Positions 51,889 through 61,072 of a stretch of DNA of 64,000 nucleotides are shown piece by piece; the stretch's first letter is position 1, and the number at the start of each line of letters is the position of its first letter. Source of the stretch: Micromonospora sp. WMMD1128. GTDB taxonomy: Bacteria > Actinomycetota > Actinomycetes > Mycobacteriales > Micromonosporaceae. The DNA lies in assembly GCF_027497235.1 (NCBI RefSeq), contig NZ_CP114902.1:806001-870000 (forward strand), written 5' to 3'. The notes under the pieces were generated by a model. The model saw only the letters and a program-made list of their open reading frames with translations. It had not been told where the DNA came from and did not search any database. The position numbers and the translations under genes were made by a program.

Positions 51889-52113
51889 ATGAAGCCCAAC
51901 ATCCACCCGGAGTACGCGACCACCGAGGTCCGTTGCTCCTGCGGCAACACGTTCACGACCCGCAGCACCGCCAAGGGCGGCGCCATCAGCGTCGAGACCT
52001 GCAGCGCCTGCCACCCGTTCTACACCGGTAAGCAGCGCGTGCTGGACACCGCCGGTCGGGTCGCGAAGTTCCAGCAGAAGTACGCCAAGGTTCAGGCCAA
52101 GAAGGCCAAGTAG
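51889..52113 (+). CDS. rpmE: Ribosomal protein bL31
   Basis: 74 residues. [20 protein letters not shown] start and the zinc-binding set CxC ... [13 protein letters not shown] are intact, so this is the zinc (C+) form. It is a component of the 50S subunit at the inter-subunit bridge. ATG 51889 has GAAAGGA-like sequence upstream. It is placed between rho and prfA, as is usual; a TGGCACACTGG motif at 51780-51790 may be part of its promoter. Confidence 0.95.
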   Translation: MKPNIHPEYATTEVRCSCGNTFTTRSTAKGGAISVETCSACHPFYTGKQRVLDTAGRVAKFQQKYAKVQAKKAK

Positions 52114-52246
52114 CTCCACCGACGACGCCCGTGTCCGGCTCCGGCCGGGCACGGGCGTTCGTCCGTTTTCCGCCGGTGTCGCTGGCTGTCGCCGGTGTCG
52201 CCGAATGTCGCCGGTGTCGTCGTTCGTCCGAAGGAGCATCCGCAGC

Positions 52247-53335
52247 ATGAGCAGTGAGCGCCTGGCCGCCCTCCTCGACGAGTACGCCGAGCTGGAGAAG
52301 CGGCTCGCCGACCCGGCCCTGCACTCCGACCAGGGCACCGCCCGGCGGGTCGGCCGGCGGTACGCCGAACTGGTCCCGCTGCACAAGGCGGCCGGCGAGT
52401 TGGCGCAGGCCCGGGCCGACCTGGTCGCCGCCCGCGAACTCGCCGCCGAGGACGCGGCGTTCGCCGGCGAGGCGGACACCATCGCGGCCTCGCTGCCGGC
52501 GTTGGAGGAGCGCCTCGCCGAGCTGCTGATCCCGCGCGACCCGCACGACGCCAAGGATGTGATCGTCGAGATCAAGGCCGGCGAGGGCGGCGAGGAGTCG
52601 GCGTTGTTCGCCGGCGACCTGCTGCGGATGTACACCAGGTACGCCGAGCGGCGGGGCTGGGTCACCGAGGTGATCGACGCCCAGGACTCCGACCTCGGCG
52701 GCGTGAAGGACGTCTCGCTGGCGATCAAGACGAAGGGCGTGCCCGACGGCGGCAACGGCGTCTGGTCGCGGCTCAAGTGGGAGGGCGGCGTACACCGGGT
52801 GCAGCGCGTCCCGGTCACCGAGTCGCAGGGCCGGATCCACACCAGCGCGGCCGGCGTGCTGGTGCTGCCCGAGGCGGAGGACGTGGACGTCACGATCGAC
52901 CCGAACGAGCTGCGGATCGACGTGTTCCGCTCGTCCGGCCCCGGCGGCCAGTCGGTGAACACCACCGACTCGGCGGTCCGTATCACGCATGTGCCGACCG
53001 GCATCGTGGTGTCCTGTCAGAACGAGAAGTCTCAGCTCCAGAATCGCGAGCAGGCGATGCGGATCCTGCGCGCCCGGTTGCTCGCCGCGGCCCAGGAGCA
53101 GGCCGACGCCGCCGCCTCGGACGCGCGCAAGGCCCAGGTCCGCACGGTGGACCGGTCGGAACGGATCCGCACCTACAACTTCCCGCAGAACCGGATCACG
53201 GACCACCGGATCGGCTACACCGCGTACAACCTCGACCTGGCGCTCGCCGGTGAGCTGGACGGGGTGCTCGACGCCCTGGCCGAGGCGGACCGGGCGGCCC
53301 GGCTGGCCGGCGAGACCGAGCTGGCCCGCCGCTGA
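52247..53335 (+). CDS. prfA: Peptide chain release factor 1
   Basis: 362 residues. The GGQ loop ([17 protein letters not shown], about residues 233-235) catalyses peptidyl-tRNA hydrolysis, and the RF-1 domain start [16 protein letters not shown] is typical. ATG 52247 has AAGGAG 10 bases upstream and gives the normal length. The GGQ Gln is the target of PrmC, encoded 1.7 kb on. The gene ends at element copy 6. Confidence 0.95.
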   Translation: MSSERLAALLDEYAELEKRLADPALHSDQGTARRVGRRYAELVPLHKAAGELAQARADLVAARELAAEDAAFAGEADTIAASLPALEERLAELLIPRDPHDAKDVIVEIKAGEGGEESALFAGDLLRMYTRYAERRGWVTEVIDAQDSDLGGVKDVSLAIKTKGVPDGGNGVWSRLKWEGGVHRVQRVPVTESQGRIHTSAAGVLVLPEAEDVDVTIDPNELRIDVFRSSGPGGQSVNTTDSAVRITHVPTGIVVSCQNEKSQLQNREQAMRILRARLLAAAQEQADAAASDARKAQVRTVDRSERIRTYNFPQNRITDHRIGYTAYNLDLALAGELDGVLDALAEADRAARLAGETELARR

Positions 53336-53343
53336 GCGCTGCG

Positions 53344-53405
53344 GGGTGTTAAGCGGGGGCCCCGCCTATACCGGAAACGTTAAGCGGGGGCCCCGCCTTA
53401 CACCC
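53344..53405. repeat. GGGGGCCCC dispersed element, copy 6
   Basis: gggtgttaagcgggggcccc ... gcgggggccccgccttaca, middle gcctataccggaaacgttaa. The most regular copy; it lies between the convergent prfA and GGDEF genes and directly abuts the TGA of the latter. Confidence 0.88.
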
Positions 53406-54959
53406 TCAGCTGGCGCGGAGGCGGTCCTTGGCGCGGAGCATCTCCCGGTCGGCCAGCTCGAACGCGGCGCCGAGCGCCTCCCGGACGCTGATCGTGGTGC
53501 TGCCGTCGACCTCGGCGAAGCCGATGGTCACCCCGACCGGGGTGCCCGGGACCAGGGTGTCCCAGTCCTCGGTGCGGACGGCCGCCTCGATCCGCCGGGC
53601 CACCTCGACCGCCTCCGACATGCCGGTGTCCGGCAGCACCACGACGAACTCGTCGCCGCCGTAGCGCGACACGAAGTCACCCCGTCGCATCACCCGGTTG
53701 ATCACGCCGGCCACCCGTTGCAGCACCAGGTCGCCCGAGTGGTGGCCGTGCCGGGTGTTCACCGCCTTGAACCCGTCGAGGTCGCAGACGCCGATCACCA
53801 CCCGCTCGCCCCGGGACACCACCGCGCCGAGGTAGCGTTCCAGCCGGCGCCGGTTCGGCAGCCCGGTGAGCGGGTCGGTAAGTGCCTCGCCCTCGTAGCG
53901 GGCGGCCTCGCGGCGCATCTCCTCGTGGTCGATCCGGGCGGCGATGCCGTCGATGTAGACGTCCCGCAGGCGGTCGCTGCGCCGCGCAGCCAGCCGGAAC
54001 GCGTGCCGGTCCGCGCGGTGCGCGCCGGCGTGGTCGCCGGCCCGGGCCAACGCGATGCTGCGCAGCCGGGGTGACTCGGCGGCGCCGAGCGTCTCGTCGG
54101 AGACCCGGATCGCGTCCAGCCGGGTGACCGCCTCGATCGGCCGCCCGGCGGCGACCGCCAGGCAGACGTGGCCGAGCTGGCGCAGGTCGCGGGCGCGGGC
54201 GCTGTCCCCGCCGTGGCCGAGCAGCCGGTTCGGGTCGGCGTCGCCGGCGGACTCCACCCGGTCGCCGAGCGCGGCCCGCCGGGCGGCGGCGTACCCGTAG
54301 GCGGCCAGGCTGCTGGGCCGCAGGTTGCCGGCCCGCCCGCCGCGCAGGAACCGGGCCAGGTCGCCGGCCACGTCGCGCAGCACCCGCAGGCAGCCGTCGC
54401 TGTCGCCGTTGTGGTCCAGGGCCACCGCGTTGCGCAGCCGGATGCCCGGCGCGGCGAATGTCTCCTCCGGGATGCCCGCGCTGAGCCCGACCTCGCGGGC
54501 CCGTTCGATCGCGCCGAGCGCGTGGCCGTGGAAGCTGAGGTAGGAGTAGGCCATCGCCAGGTCGTGCCAGCCCCAGGCGGTGTCCCGGTCGGGGGTGTCG
54601 TCGGCGCTCAGCGCGCGGGCGGCCCGGACCAGGTGCGTGACACACCTGTCGAGCGCGCCCTGGTGGTGGGCGGCGAGCGCGGCCAGCGCGTTGAGGTGCC
54701 CGTGCAGGTAGGGCTCGGCCAGGTCACGTACGGCGGCGGAGGCGTCCTCGACGGCCCGGGTGAACTCGGCGGTCCGCCCGAGATTGAGCAGCGCGGACAG
54801 GCGCTGCACGAGGGCGTCGGCGCGGGCGTACGGGTCGTCGGTGGTGCGGATCACGCGGTCGAGCAGGACGCATGCCTCAGCGGAACGGCTGACCTCCTGC
54901 AACGCCCGCGCGCTTCGGAGGGCGTCAACCTGGTCCTCGACCTGGTCGAGCCAGCCCAC
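53406..54959 (-). CDS. Diguanylate cyclase with N-terminal TPR-like sensor
   Basis: 517 residues, GTG 54957-54959 with GGGAGG before it. About 330 N-terminal residues form helical TPR-like repeats (YARADALVQRLSALLNLGRT, HLNALAALAAHHQGALDRC). The GGDEF domain has DPLTGLPNRRRLE, CDLDGFKAVNTRHGHHSGD and RYGGDEF (about 434-438), and an inhibitory RxxD site (RRGD) five residues before it. It should make cyclic di-GMP and be product-inhibited. It is a cytosolic protein with no EAL domain. It sits inside the otherwise conserved prfA-prmC pair, on the opposite strand. Confidence 0.9.
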   Translation of the reverse strand: MGWLDQVEDQVDALRSARALQEVSRSAEACVLLDRVIRTTDDPYARADALVQRLSALLNLGRTAEFTRAVEDASAAVRDLAEPYLHGHLNALAALAAHHQGALDRCVTHLVRAARALSADDTPDRDTAWGWHDLAMAYSYLSFHGHALGAIERAREVGLSAGIPEETFAAPGIRLRNAVALDHNGDSDGCLRVLRDVAGDLARFLRGGRAGNLRPSSLAAYGYAAARRAALGDRVESAGDADPNRLLGHGGDSARARDLRQLGHVCLAVAAGRPIEAVTRLDAIRVSDETLGAAESPRLRSIALARAGDHAGAHRADRHAFRLAARRSDRLRDVYIDGIAARIDHEEMRREAARYEGEALTDPLTGLPNRRRLERYLGAVVSRGERVVIGVCDLDGFKAVNTRHGHHSGDLVLQRVAGVINRVMRRGDFVSRYGGDEFVVVLPDTGMSEAVEVARRIEAAVRTEDWDTLVPGTPVGVTIGFAEVDGSTTISVREALGAAFELADREMLRAKDRLRAS

Positions 54960-55032
54960 TCGCGACCTCCCTGCCGTGTGCGCCCGGACGCACCCGTTCG
55001 TGTGGCGAACCGCGACGCCTCATGATTATTGC

Positions 55033-55980
55033 GTGAGCACACTCCCGCAACACCCGTCCGAAGGGACAGAACGCGAACGGGTCTCGCTGGTCGTCGCCCG
55101 GGTGGCCCGGGCGCTTGCCGCGGCCGGTGTCGAGGCGCCCCGGGCGGAGGCCGAGCAGTTGGCCGCGTACGTGTTGGAGGTGCCGCGCGGGCGGCTGGCG
55201 CTGGCCGACGGGTTCACCGCGACCCAGCGCGACCGCCTGGACGCGCTGGTCGACCGGCGGGCGGCCCGGGAGCCGTTGCAGCACCTCACCGGCGTGGCCG
55301 GCTTCCGGCACCTGGAGCTGGCGGTCGGCCCGGGGGTGTTCGTGCCGCGGCCGGAGACCGAGCTGCTGGCCGGCTGGGGGATCGACGCGGCCCGGCGGCT
55401 CGCCGCGCCGCTCGTGGTCGATTTGTGCAGCGGCTCCGGTGCGATCGCGCTCGCGGTCGCGCAGGAGGTGCCGTCGGCGCGGGTGGTGGCCGTGGAACGG
55501 TCCCCGGCCGCGCTGGCCTGGCTGCGGCGCAACGCCGCCGGGCGGGTGGCCGCGGGGGACCGGCCGGTCGAGGTGGTGGCCGCCGACGTCACCGGCCCGG
55601 AGCTGCTGGCCGACCTGGCCGGCCGGGTCGACGTGCTGCTCTGCAACCCGCCGTACGTGCCGCGGTCGGTGGCGGTGCCGCCGGAGGTGGCCGGGCACGA
55701 CCCGGACGAGGCGGTGTTCGGCGGCGCGGACGGTCTGGACGTGATCCGGCCGGTGGTGGCCCGGGCGGCGGCGCTGCTGCGCCCGGGTGGGCTGATCGGC
55801 GTGGAGCACGACGACACGCACGCGGCGGCGGTGCCGGCCCTGCTGGACCGAGACGGCCGGTACGAGAGCGTGGCGGAGCACCGGGACCTCGCCGGGCGGC
55901 CCCGGTGGGCGACCGCGTCCCGGCGGGCGGACGGCACCCACGCCGACGGGGGCGCGGCGTGGCAGACTGACTCCTCGTGA
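55033..55980 (+). CDS. prmC: Release-factor glutamine methyltransferase
   Basis: 315 residues. SAM-binding VVDLCSGSGAIALAVAQEVP and the substrate-glutamine motif LLCNPPYVP define PrmC/HemK; the N-terminal helical domain binds the release factor. It methylates the GGQ glutamine of RF1/RF2. GTG 55033 is followed by STLPQHPSEG. The end overlaps the next gene (GTGA), so prmC-sua5-phosphatase are one unit. Confidence 0.93.
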   Translation: MSTLPQHPSEGTERERVSLVVARVARALAAAGVEAPRAEAEQLAAYVLEVPRGRLALADGFTATQRDRLDALVDRRAAREPLQHLTGVAGFRHLELAVGPGVFVPRPETELLAGWGIDAARRLAAPLVVDLCSGSGAIALAVAQEVPSARVVAVERSPAALAWLRRNAAGRVAAGDRPVEVVAADVTGPELLADLAGRVDVLLCNPPYVPRSVAVPPEVAGHDPDEAVFGGADGLDVIRPVVARAAALLRPGGLIGVEHDDTHAAAVPALLDRDGRYESVAEHRDLAGRPRWATASRRADGTHADGGAAWQTDSS

Positions 55981-56624
55981 TGCTCTACGACTGTCGGTCG
56001 CCCGCCGACCGGGACCGCGGCATCGCCGCTGCCATCGAGGCCGTCAAGAACGGCGAACTCGTCGTCCTGCCGACCGACACGGTCTACGGCGTCGGGGCGG
56101 ACGCCTTCACGCCGTACGCGGTGAAGGCCCTGGCGGACACCAAGGGTGGCACACGGCAGGCGCCCCCGGTGCTGATCGGCTCCCGGCACACCCTCGACGG
56201 CCTGGTCTTCTCGCTGCCGGGCGCGGCACGTGACCTGGTCGAGGCGTTCTGGCCGGGCGCGTTGACCATCGTGGTGGAGCATTCGCCGAGCCTGGCGTGG
56301 GACCTGGGCGACACCAGCGGCACGGTGGCGGTGCGGATGCCGCTGCACCCGGTCGCGCTCGAGGTGCTGCGGGAGACCGGGCCGATGGCGGTGGCCTCGG
56401 CCAACAAGGTCGGCCAGCCCGCCGCGCTCACCGCCGAGGAGGCCCGGGACCAGCTCGGCTACGGCGTGCGGGCCTATCTGGAGGCGGGGCCGGCGGTCGA
56501 CCCGGTGCCAAGCACCATCGTCGACCTGACCGGCGAGGTGCCGCGGGTGCTGCGCCAGGGCGCGGTCACGCTGGCGAAGCTGCGTGACGTGGTGCCGGAC
56601 ATTCTCGACGAGCGGGGGGCCTGA
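55977..56624 (+). CDS. L-threonylcarbamoyladenylate synthase (Sua5/YrdC/TsaC)
   Basis: 215 residues. The family pattern ELVVLPTDTVYGVGADAF, FWPGALTIV, TVAVRMPLHPVALEVL and SANKVGQPA is clear; PSTIVDLTG closes the core. It makes the intermediate for the t6A37 modification of ANN-decoding tRNAs from threonine, bicarbonate and ATP. GTG 55977 overlaps the prmC stop; ATG 55980 is an equal choice. It lacks the extra Sua5 C-terminal domain, so it is the short form. Confidence 0.92.
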   Translation: MMLYDCRSPADRDRGIAAAIEAVKNGELVVLPTDTVYGVGADAFTPYAVKALADTKGGTRQAPPVLIGSRHTLDGLVFSLPGAARDLVEAFWPGALTIVVEHSPSLAWDLGDTSGTVAVRMPLHPVALEVLRETGPMAVASANKVGQPAALTAEEARDQLGYGVRAYLEAGPAVDPVPSTIVDLTGEVPRVLRQGAVTLAKLRDVVPDILDERGA

Positions 56625-57233
56625 GTGCCGCCGTTCACCGTTCTGCACGTCTGCATGGGCAACATCTGCCGGTCGCCGATGGCCGAGCGGCTGCTGCTGC
56701 TCGCCGTCCGGGAGCGGCTGGCCCGGCTCGACGTCGATCCGGCCGACTCGGACGCGCTCGTGCACAGCCACAGCGCCGGCACCGGCGGGTGGCACGCCGG
56801 TGAGGAGATGAACCCGCCGGCCGCGCGGCAGGTGATCGCGCGGGGCGGTGACGTCGCCGGGTTCGCCGCGCGCCGGTTGCGCTCGGACCTGATCGACGGC
56901 GCCGATCTGGTCCTCACCGCGACGGCCGACCAGCAGGAGTACGTGGTGGCGCTGCGGCCGGACGCGGCCGGACGCACGTTCGTGCTCGGTGAGTTCGGCC
57001 GGCTGCTGGGTGCGCTGGACCGGTCCGCGCTGCCGTCGGCGGCGCCCACGCCGGACGCTGTGCACGCCCGGGGCGTCGCGCTCGTGGCGGCGGCCGACGC
57101 GGCCCGGGAGGGCGCCGCCCTGCCCACCGATGATCTCGACGATCCGTGGGGCCGGGGCGATCAGTGTTTCAGCCGGGTGGCCGACGAGATCGAGGAGACG
57201 GTCCAGCCGCTGGCCGCCGCGCTGCTGCCCTGA
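56625..57233 (+). CDS. Low-molecular-weight protein tyrosine phosphatase
   Basis: 202 residues. The P-loop CMGNICRSP has nucleophile Cys10 and Arg16, and DDPWGRG near the C-terminus supplies the general-acid Asp. An insert of about 40 residues makes it longer than usual. GTG 56625 follows the sua5 stop directly. Relatives act on bacterial tyrosine kinases in cell-wall or polysaccharide control; the next gene is a PBP. Confidence 0.88.
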   Translation: MPPFTVLHVCMGNICRSPMAERLLLLAVRERLARLDVDPADSDALVHSHSAGTGGWHAGEEMNPPAARQVIARGGDVAGFAARRLRSDLIDGADLVLTATADQQEYVVALRPDAAGRTFVLGEFGRLLGALDRSALPSAAPTPDAVHARGVALVAAADAAREGAALPTDDLDDPWGRGDQCFSRVADEIEETVQPLAAALLP

Positions 57234-57354
57234 CGGCCCGAGAATTCATCCTTTCTCGCGAACTTCCTGCGCCTTTCGCCGAACACGGCGGCGAAAACGG
57301 CGAATCCGGCCATTCTGAACGGGTCCGTACGGCCGGCTCCTGCGGGGAGAGCTG

Positions 57355-59466
57355 ATGAACCGGGCCCATCTCGACAAGCTGTTCACCGTCCTGCTCGCCG
57401 GCGTGCTCGCCGGACTGGCCCTGGCCGCCGCCGCGCTGCCGGCCGCGCTGGTCTTCGGGCTGGGCGTGCAGAACCTGATGCCGTACACCGAGTTGCCGGA
57501 GGCGCTGCGGGCGCCGCAGCCGGCGCAGCGCTCCAACCTCTACGCCAACGACGGCCACACGCTCATCACCTCGTTCTACGTCGAGGACCGGGTGGACGTG
57601 CCGGTCGGCGAGGTGGCGCCGGTGATGCGGGACGCCATCGTGGCCGCCGAGGACGTGCGCTTCTACGAGCACCACGGCGTCGACGTGCGGGGCGTGGTGC
57701 GGGCGTTGACGGCCAACCGCAAGGAGGGCACCCGGCAGGGCGCCTCCACGCTGACCATGCAGTACGTGCGCAACGCGCTCGCCGGTGATCCCCGGCTGAC
57801 CGAGCGGGAGCGGGCCGCGGCCACCGAGATCACCGCCGGCCGCAAGATCCGCGAGATGCGGTACGCGCTGACGCTGGAACGGCAGGTCGGCAAGGACGAG
57901 ATCCTCGGGCGCTACCTGAACATCGCGTACTTCGGCGCCGGCGCGTACGGCATCGCCGCCGCCAGCAAGCGTTACTTCTCCACCACCCCGGACCGGCTGA
58001 CGCTGGCTCAGGCCGCCCTGCTCGCCGGCCTGGTGCGGGCGCCGGACCACGACGACCCGATCAACGGCGACGCCGACGCGGCGCTGGACCGCCGGGCGTA
58101 CGTGCTGGACCGGATGGCGGAGACCGGCCGGGTGAGCGCCGCGGACGCGGCGGCGGCCAAGGGCTCACCGCTGGCTCTGAACGCGAGCGCCACCCCGAAC
58201 GACTGCGCCGCGGTGCCTGCCGGCCACAACGACTGGGGCTTCTTCTGCGACTGGTTCACCAAGTGGTGGAACGCCCAGCCGGCGTTCGGGCAGACCGCGG
58301 ACGAGCGACAGCGCACGCTGCGCCGGGGCGGCTGGTCGATCGTCTCCTCGCTCGACCCGGACGTGCAGGCCAAGGCGAGCGAGCAGGTGCGGGAGATCTA
58401 TCCGGAGACGACCCAGCGGGCCGCCCCGACGGCGGTGGTGCAGCCGGGCACCGGCCGGGTGCTGGCCATGGCGGTGAACCGCGGCTTCGGCACCGCCGCG
58501 AACCCGGCCGGGCAGCAGAACTACCCGAACACGGTGAACCAACTCGTGGCCGGGGGCGGTGACATCGTCGGCTACCAGGCCGGCTCCACGTTCAAGCTGT
58601 TCGCCCTGCTGGCCGCGCTGGAGGCCGGGCTGCCGCTGGACACCGAGTTCGACGCGCCCCGGGTCTACGTCACCAAGTACCCGATCGACGGCGGCCCGGC
58701 CAGCTGCGGGGGCCGGTGGTGCCCGGCGAACGCGAACACGGCCTGGATGGACGGCGACCGGGACATGTGGGACGCGTTCGGCCGTTCGGTGAACACCTAC
58801 TTCGCCTGGCTGACCGAGCGGGTCGGCGCGGACCGGGTGGTCGAGATGGCCGAGCGGCTCGGTATCGAGTTCCGCGCGCCGCAGGACGCCCGGATGGCCC
58901 GCGACGGAGCGGCGAGCTGGGGGCCGTTCACCCTCGGGGTCTCCGCCACCACGCCGTTGGACCTGGCCAACGCGTACGCCACGGTGGCCGCCGAGGGCAT
59001 CTGGTGCCGGCCCACCCCGGTGACCTCGATCACCGACGCGAGCGGCCGGCGGGTGGCCACCGGCGACACCGACTGCCGGCAGGTGCTGGACACCGAGGTG
59101 GCCCGCGCGGCGGCCGACGCCAGCCGCTGCCCGGTGGGCGACCAGTCGATGTACCGGCGGTGCGCCGGTGGCACGGCCGAGGAACTGGCGCCGGGCCTGC
59201 GCCGGCCGTTGGCCGGCAAGACCGGCAGCTCGGAGCGGAACGCCACGGAGACCGTGGTCGCGTTCACCCCGCAGCTCGCCGTGGCGACAATCGCGGCGAA
59301 CCCGGACGACCCGCGGGACGCGGTCGGCGGCGGCGTGCAGAAGCGGCAGATCGCCGCCGTGGGCCGCATCCTCGCCTGGGCGCTGCGCGACCAGCCGGTC
59401 CGGGACTTCGTCCCGCCGAGCGAGTCCGTCGCCTTCCAGCGCACCAGCCCCCGCACCAACAACTGA
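57355..59466 (+). CDS. Class A penicillin-binding protein
   Basis: 703 residues. One N-terminal TM helix, then the GT51 glycosyltransferase (AAEDVRFYEHHGVDVRG with catalytic Glu, QGASTLTMQYVRN, GRYLNIAYFGAGAYGIAAAS). The transpeptidase has S411-TFK in AGSTFKLF, SVN in GRSVNTYF and KTG in GKTGSSE. It polymerises and crosslinks peptidoglycan. ATG 57355 has GGGGAGAG upstream. The 121-base gap before it suggests its own promoter. Paired Cys residues near the end (CRPTP, CRQVL, CPVG, CAGG) could form disulfides outside the cell. Confidence 0.93.
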   Translation: MNRAHLDKLFTVLLAGVLAGLALAAAALPAALVFGLGVQNLMPYTELPEALRAPQPAQRSNLYANDGHTLITSFYVEDRVDVPVGEVAPVMRDAIVAAEDVRFYEHHGVDVRGVVRALTANRKEGTRQGASTLTMQYVRNALAGDPRLTERERAAATEITAGRKIREMRYALTLERQVGKDEILGRYLNIAYFGAGAYGIAAASKRYFSTTPDRLTLAQAALLAGLVRAPDHDDPINGDADAALDRRAYVLDRMAETGRVSAADAAAAKGSPLALNASATPNDCAAVPAGHNDWGFFCDWFTKWWNAQPAFGQTADERQRTLRRGGWSIVSSLDPDVQAKASEQVREIYPETTQRAAPTAVVQPGTGRVLAMAVNRGFGTAANPAGQQNYPNTVNQLVAGGGDIVGYQAGSTFKLFALLAALEAGLPLDTEFDAPRVYVTKYPIDGGPASCGGRWCPANANTAWMDGDRDMWDAFGRSVNTYFAWLTERVGADRVVEMAERLGIEFRAPQDARMARDGAASWGPFTLGVSATTPLDLANAYATVAAEGIWCRPTPVTSITDASGRRVATGDTDCRQVLDTEVARAAADASRCPVGDQSMYRRCAGGTAEELAPGLRRPLAGKTGSSERNATETVVAFTPQLAVATIAANPDDPRDAVGGGVQKRQIAAVGRILAWALRDQPVRDFVPPSESVAFQRTSPRTNN

Positions 59467-59526
59467 GGTGATTGGCGGGGCCCCCTCCTATCGCCTGGGC
59501 GATAACAGGGGCCCCCGCCTAACCGG
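59465..59526. repeat. GGGGGCCCC dispersed element, copy 7
   Basis: gaggtgattggcggggccccc ... acaggggcccccgcctaacc, middle tcctatcgcctgggcgata. The left edge lies in the TGA of the PBP gene and the right supplies the TAG stop of the convergent gene. It is the most diverged copy. Confidence 0.8.
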
Positions 59527-60985
59527 TGGGGTGCTCGGCGCCGCGGGCGATGTTGCGGGCCATGCCGCCGAAGACGACGGCGTGGAACGGGGCGACCGAG
59601 GCCCAGTAGAGATGGCCGGGCAGGCCCTGCGGAAGGAAGACGGCGCGCTGGACGTAGCGGCTGTGCCCGTCGTCGGTCGGCTCGGCCCGCATCTCCAGCC
59701 AGGCCCGGCCGGGCAGCCGCATCTCGGCGCGCAACCGCAGCAGCTCACCGGGGACGATCTCCTCGACCCGCCAGAAGTCGAGCGCCTCGCCGACCTGGAG
59801 CCGGTGCGGGTCGCGTCGGCCGCGGCGCAGCCCGACGCCGCCGACCAGCCGGTCCAGCCACCCGCGCACCGACCAGGCCAGGGGGAACGAATACCAGCCG
59901 TGCTCGCCACCGACGCCCTCGATGACCCGCCACAACGCGGCCGGCGGCGCGCTCACGGCCTGTTCCCGCAGGTCGGTGTAGGCGGTGCCGCCGGACCAGT
60001 CCGGGTCCGACGGCAGCGGGTCGGCCGGCGCGTCCGGGCCGCTCGCGTTCGACCAGCGCGTCTCCACCTGGGCGTCGCGCACCTTGGCCAACGCCAGGCC
60101 GACCGCCTGGTCGAAGCCGGTCAGCCCGTCCGGCGGGTCGGGCACCCAGCGGGCGATGTCGTGTTCGTGCGCGACCGCCTCGTGCACCAGGCTCTCCACC
60201 AGCGGCCGGGCGATCTTGTTGGGCACCGGGGTGATCAGGCCGACCCAGTGCGAGGAGAGGCCGGGGGTGAGCGGGCGCACCGGCAGGATGAGCCGTGGCC
60301 GCAGCCCGGCCACCCGGGCGTAGCGCTGCATCATCTGCGCGAACGTCAGCACGTCCGGGCCGGCGATGTCGAACCCGCGGTTCACCTCGGCCGGCAGGTG
60401 CGCGGCGCCGGCCAGGTAGCGCAGCACGTCGCGGACCGCGATCGGCTGGATCCGGTTGCGTACCCAACGCGGGGTGACCATCGCCGGCAGCCGCTCGGTC
60501 AGGTGGCGCAGCATCTCGAACGAGGCCGAGCCGGACCCGATGATCACCGCGGCGCGCAGCACGGCGGTCGGCACGCCGCTGTCGAGCAGGATCCGGGCCA
60601 CCTCCGCCCGGGAGCGCAGGTGCGCCGAGGGCAATCCCTCCCGTTCCGCCGGCTCCGGCCCACCGAGGTAGACGATCCGGCGTACGCCCGCGGCGCGCGC
60701 CGCCTCGGCGAAGTTGGTCGCCGCCGCCCGGTCGGCCGCCTCGAAGTCGCGCTGCCCCAGCGAGTGGACCAGGTAGTAGGCGACCTCCACGCCCTCGAAC
60801 GCTCCCGGCAGCGTCTCCGGCCGGCGCAGGTCGCCCTCGACGATCTCGGCGTCGGCGGCCCAGGGCACGTCGCGCAGCCGCCCGGCCGTGCGGGCCAGGC
60901 AGCGCACGGTGTGCCCGTCGGCCAGCAGCCGGGGCGCGAGGCGTCCGCCGATGTAGCCGGTGGCGCCGGTGACGAGGCATCTCAC
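59519..60985 (-). CDS. NAD(P)-binding epimerase-like protein with DUF2867 domain
   Basis: 488 residues, GTG 60983-60985. The N-terminal atypical SDR (VTGATGYIGGRLAPRLLADG, YYLVHSLGQRDFEAADRAAA, IVYLGGPEP) lacks the usual YxxxK, as in NmrA-like members. The C-terminal DUF2867 (SRC-like fold; HGWYSFPLAWSVRGWLDRLV, FHAVVFGGMARNIA) may bind a hydrophobic ligand. Two-domain proteins of this form are common in actinobacteria; the substrate is unknown. Confidence 0.8.
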   Translation of the reverse strand: MRCLVTGATGYIGGRLAPRLLADGHTVRCLARTAGRLRDVPWAADAEIVEGDLRRPETLPGAFEGVEVAYYLVHSLGQRDFEAADRAAATNFAEAARAAGVRRIVYLGGPEPAEREGLPSAHLRSRAEVARILLDSGVPTAVLRAAVIIGSGSASFEMLRHLTERLPAMVTPRWVRNRIQPIAVRDVLRYLAGAAHLPAEVNRGFDIAGPDVLTFAQMMQRYARVAGLRPRLILPVRPLTPGLSSHWVGLITPVPNKIARPLVESLVHEAVAHEHDIARWVPDPPDGLTGFDQAVGLALAKVRDAQVETRWSNASGPDAPADPLPSDPDWSGGTAYTDLREQAVSAPPAALWRVIEGVGGEHGWYSFPLAWSVRGWLDRLVGGVGLRRGRRDPHRLQVGEALDFWRVEEIVPGELLRLRAEMRLPGRAWLEMRAEPTDDGHSRYVQRAVFLPQGLPGHLYWASVAPFHAVVFGGMARNIARGAEHPTG

Positions 60986-61072
60986 GGCCTCCAGTGTGCG
61001 GCTCCGTAGACTCCTTCGCTGTGGAGAACGCGAGGGAGCTGCAAATGATCACGGTGTTCCCGGCGTACCCCC

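Noticed and set aside
10829..59526. Reading the GGGGGCCCC elements as a CRISPR array
   Set aside because: Copies are kilobases apart at gene ends, with no spacers or cas genes.
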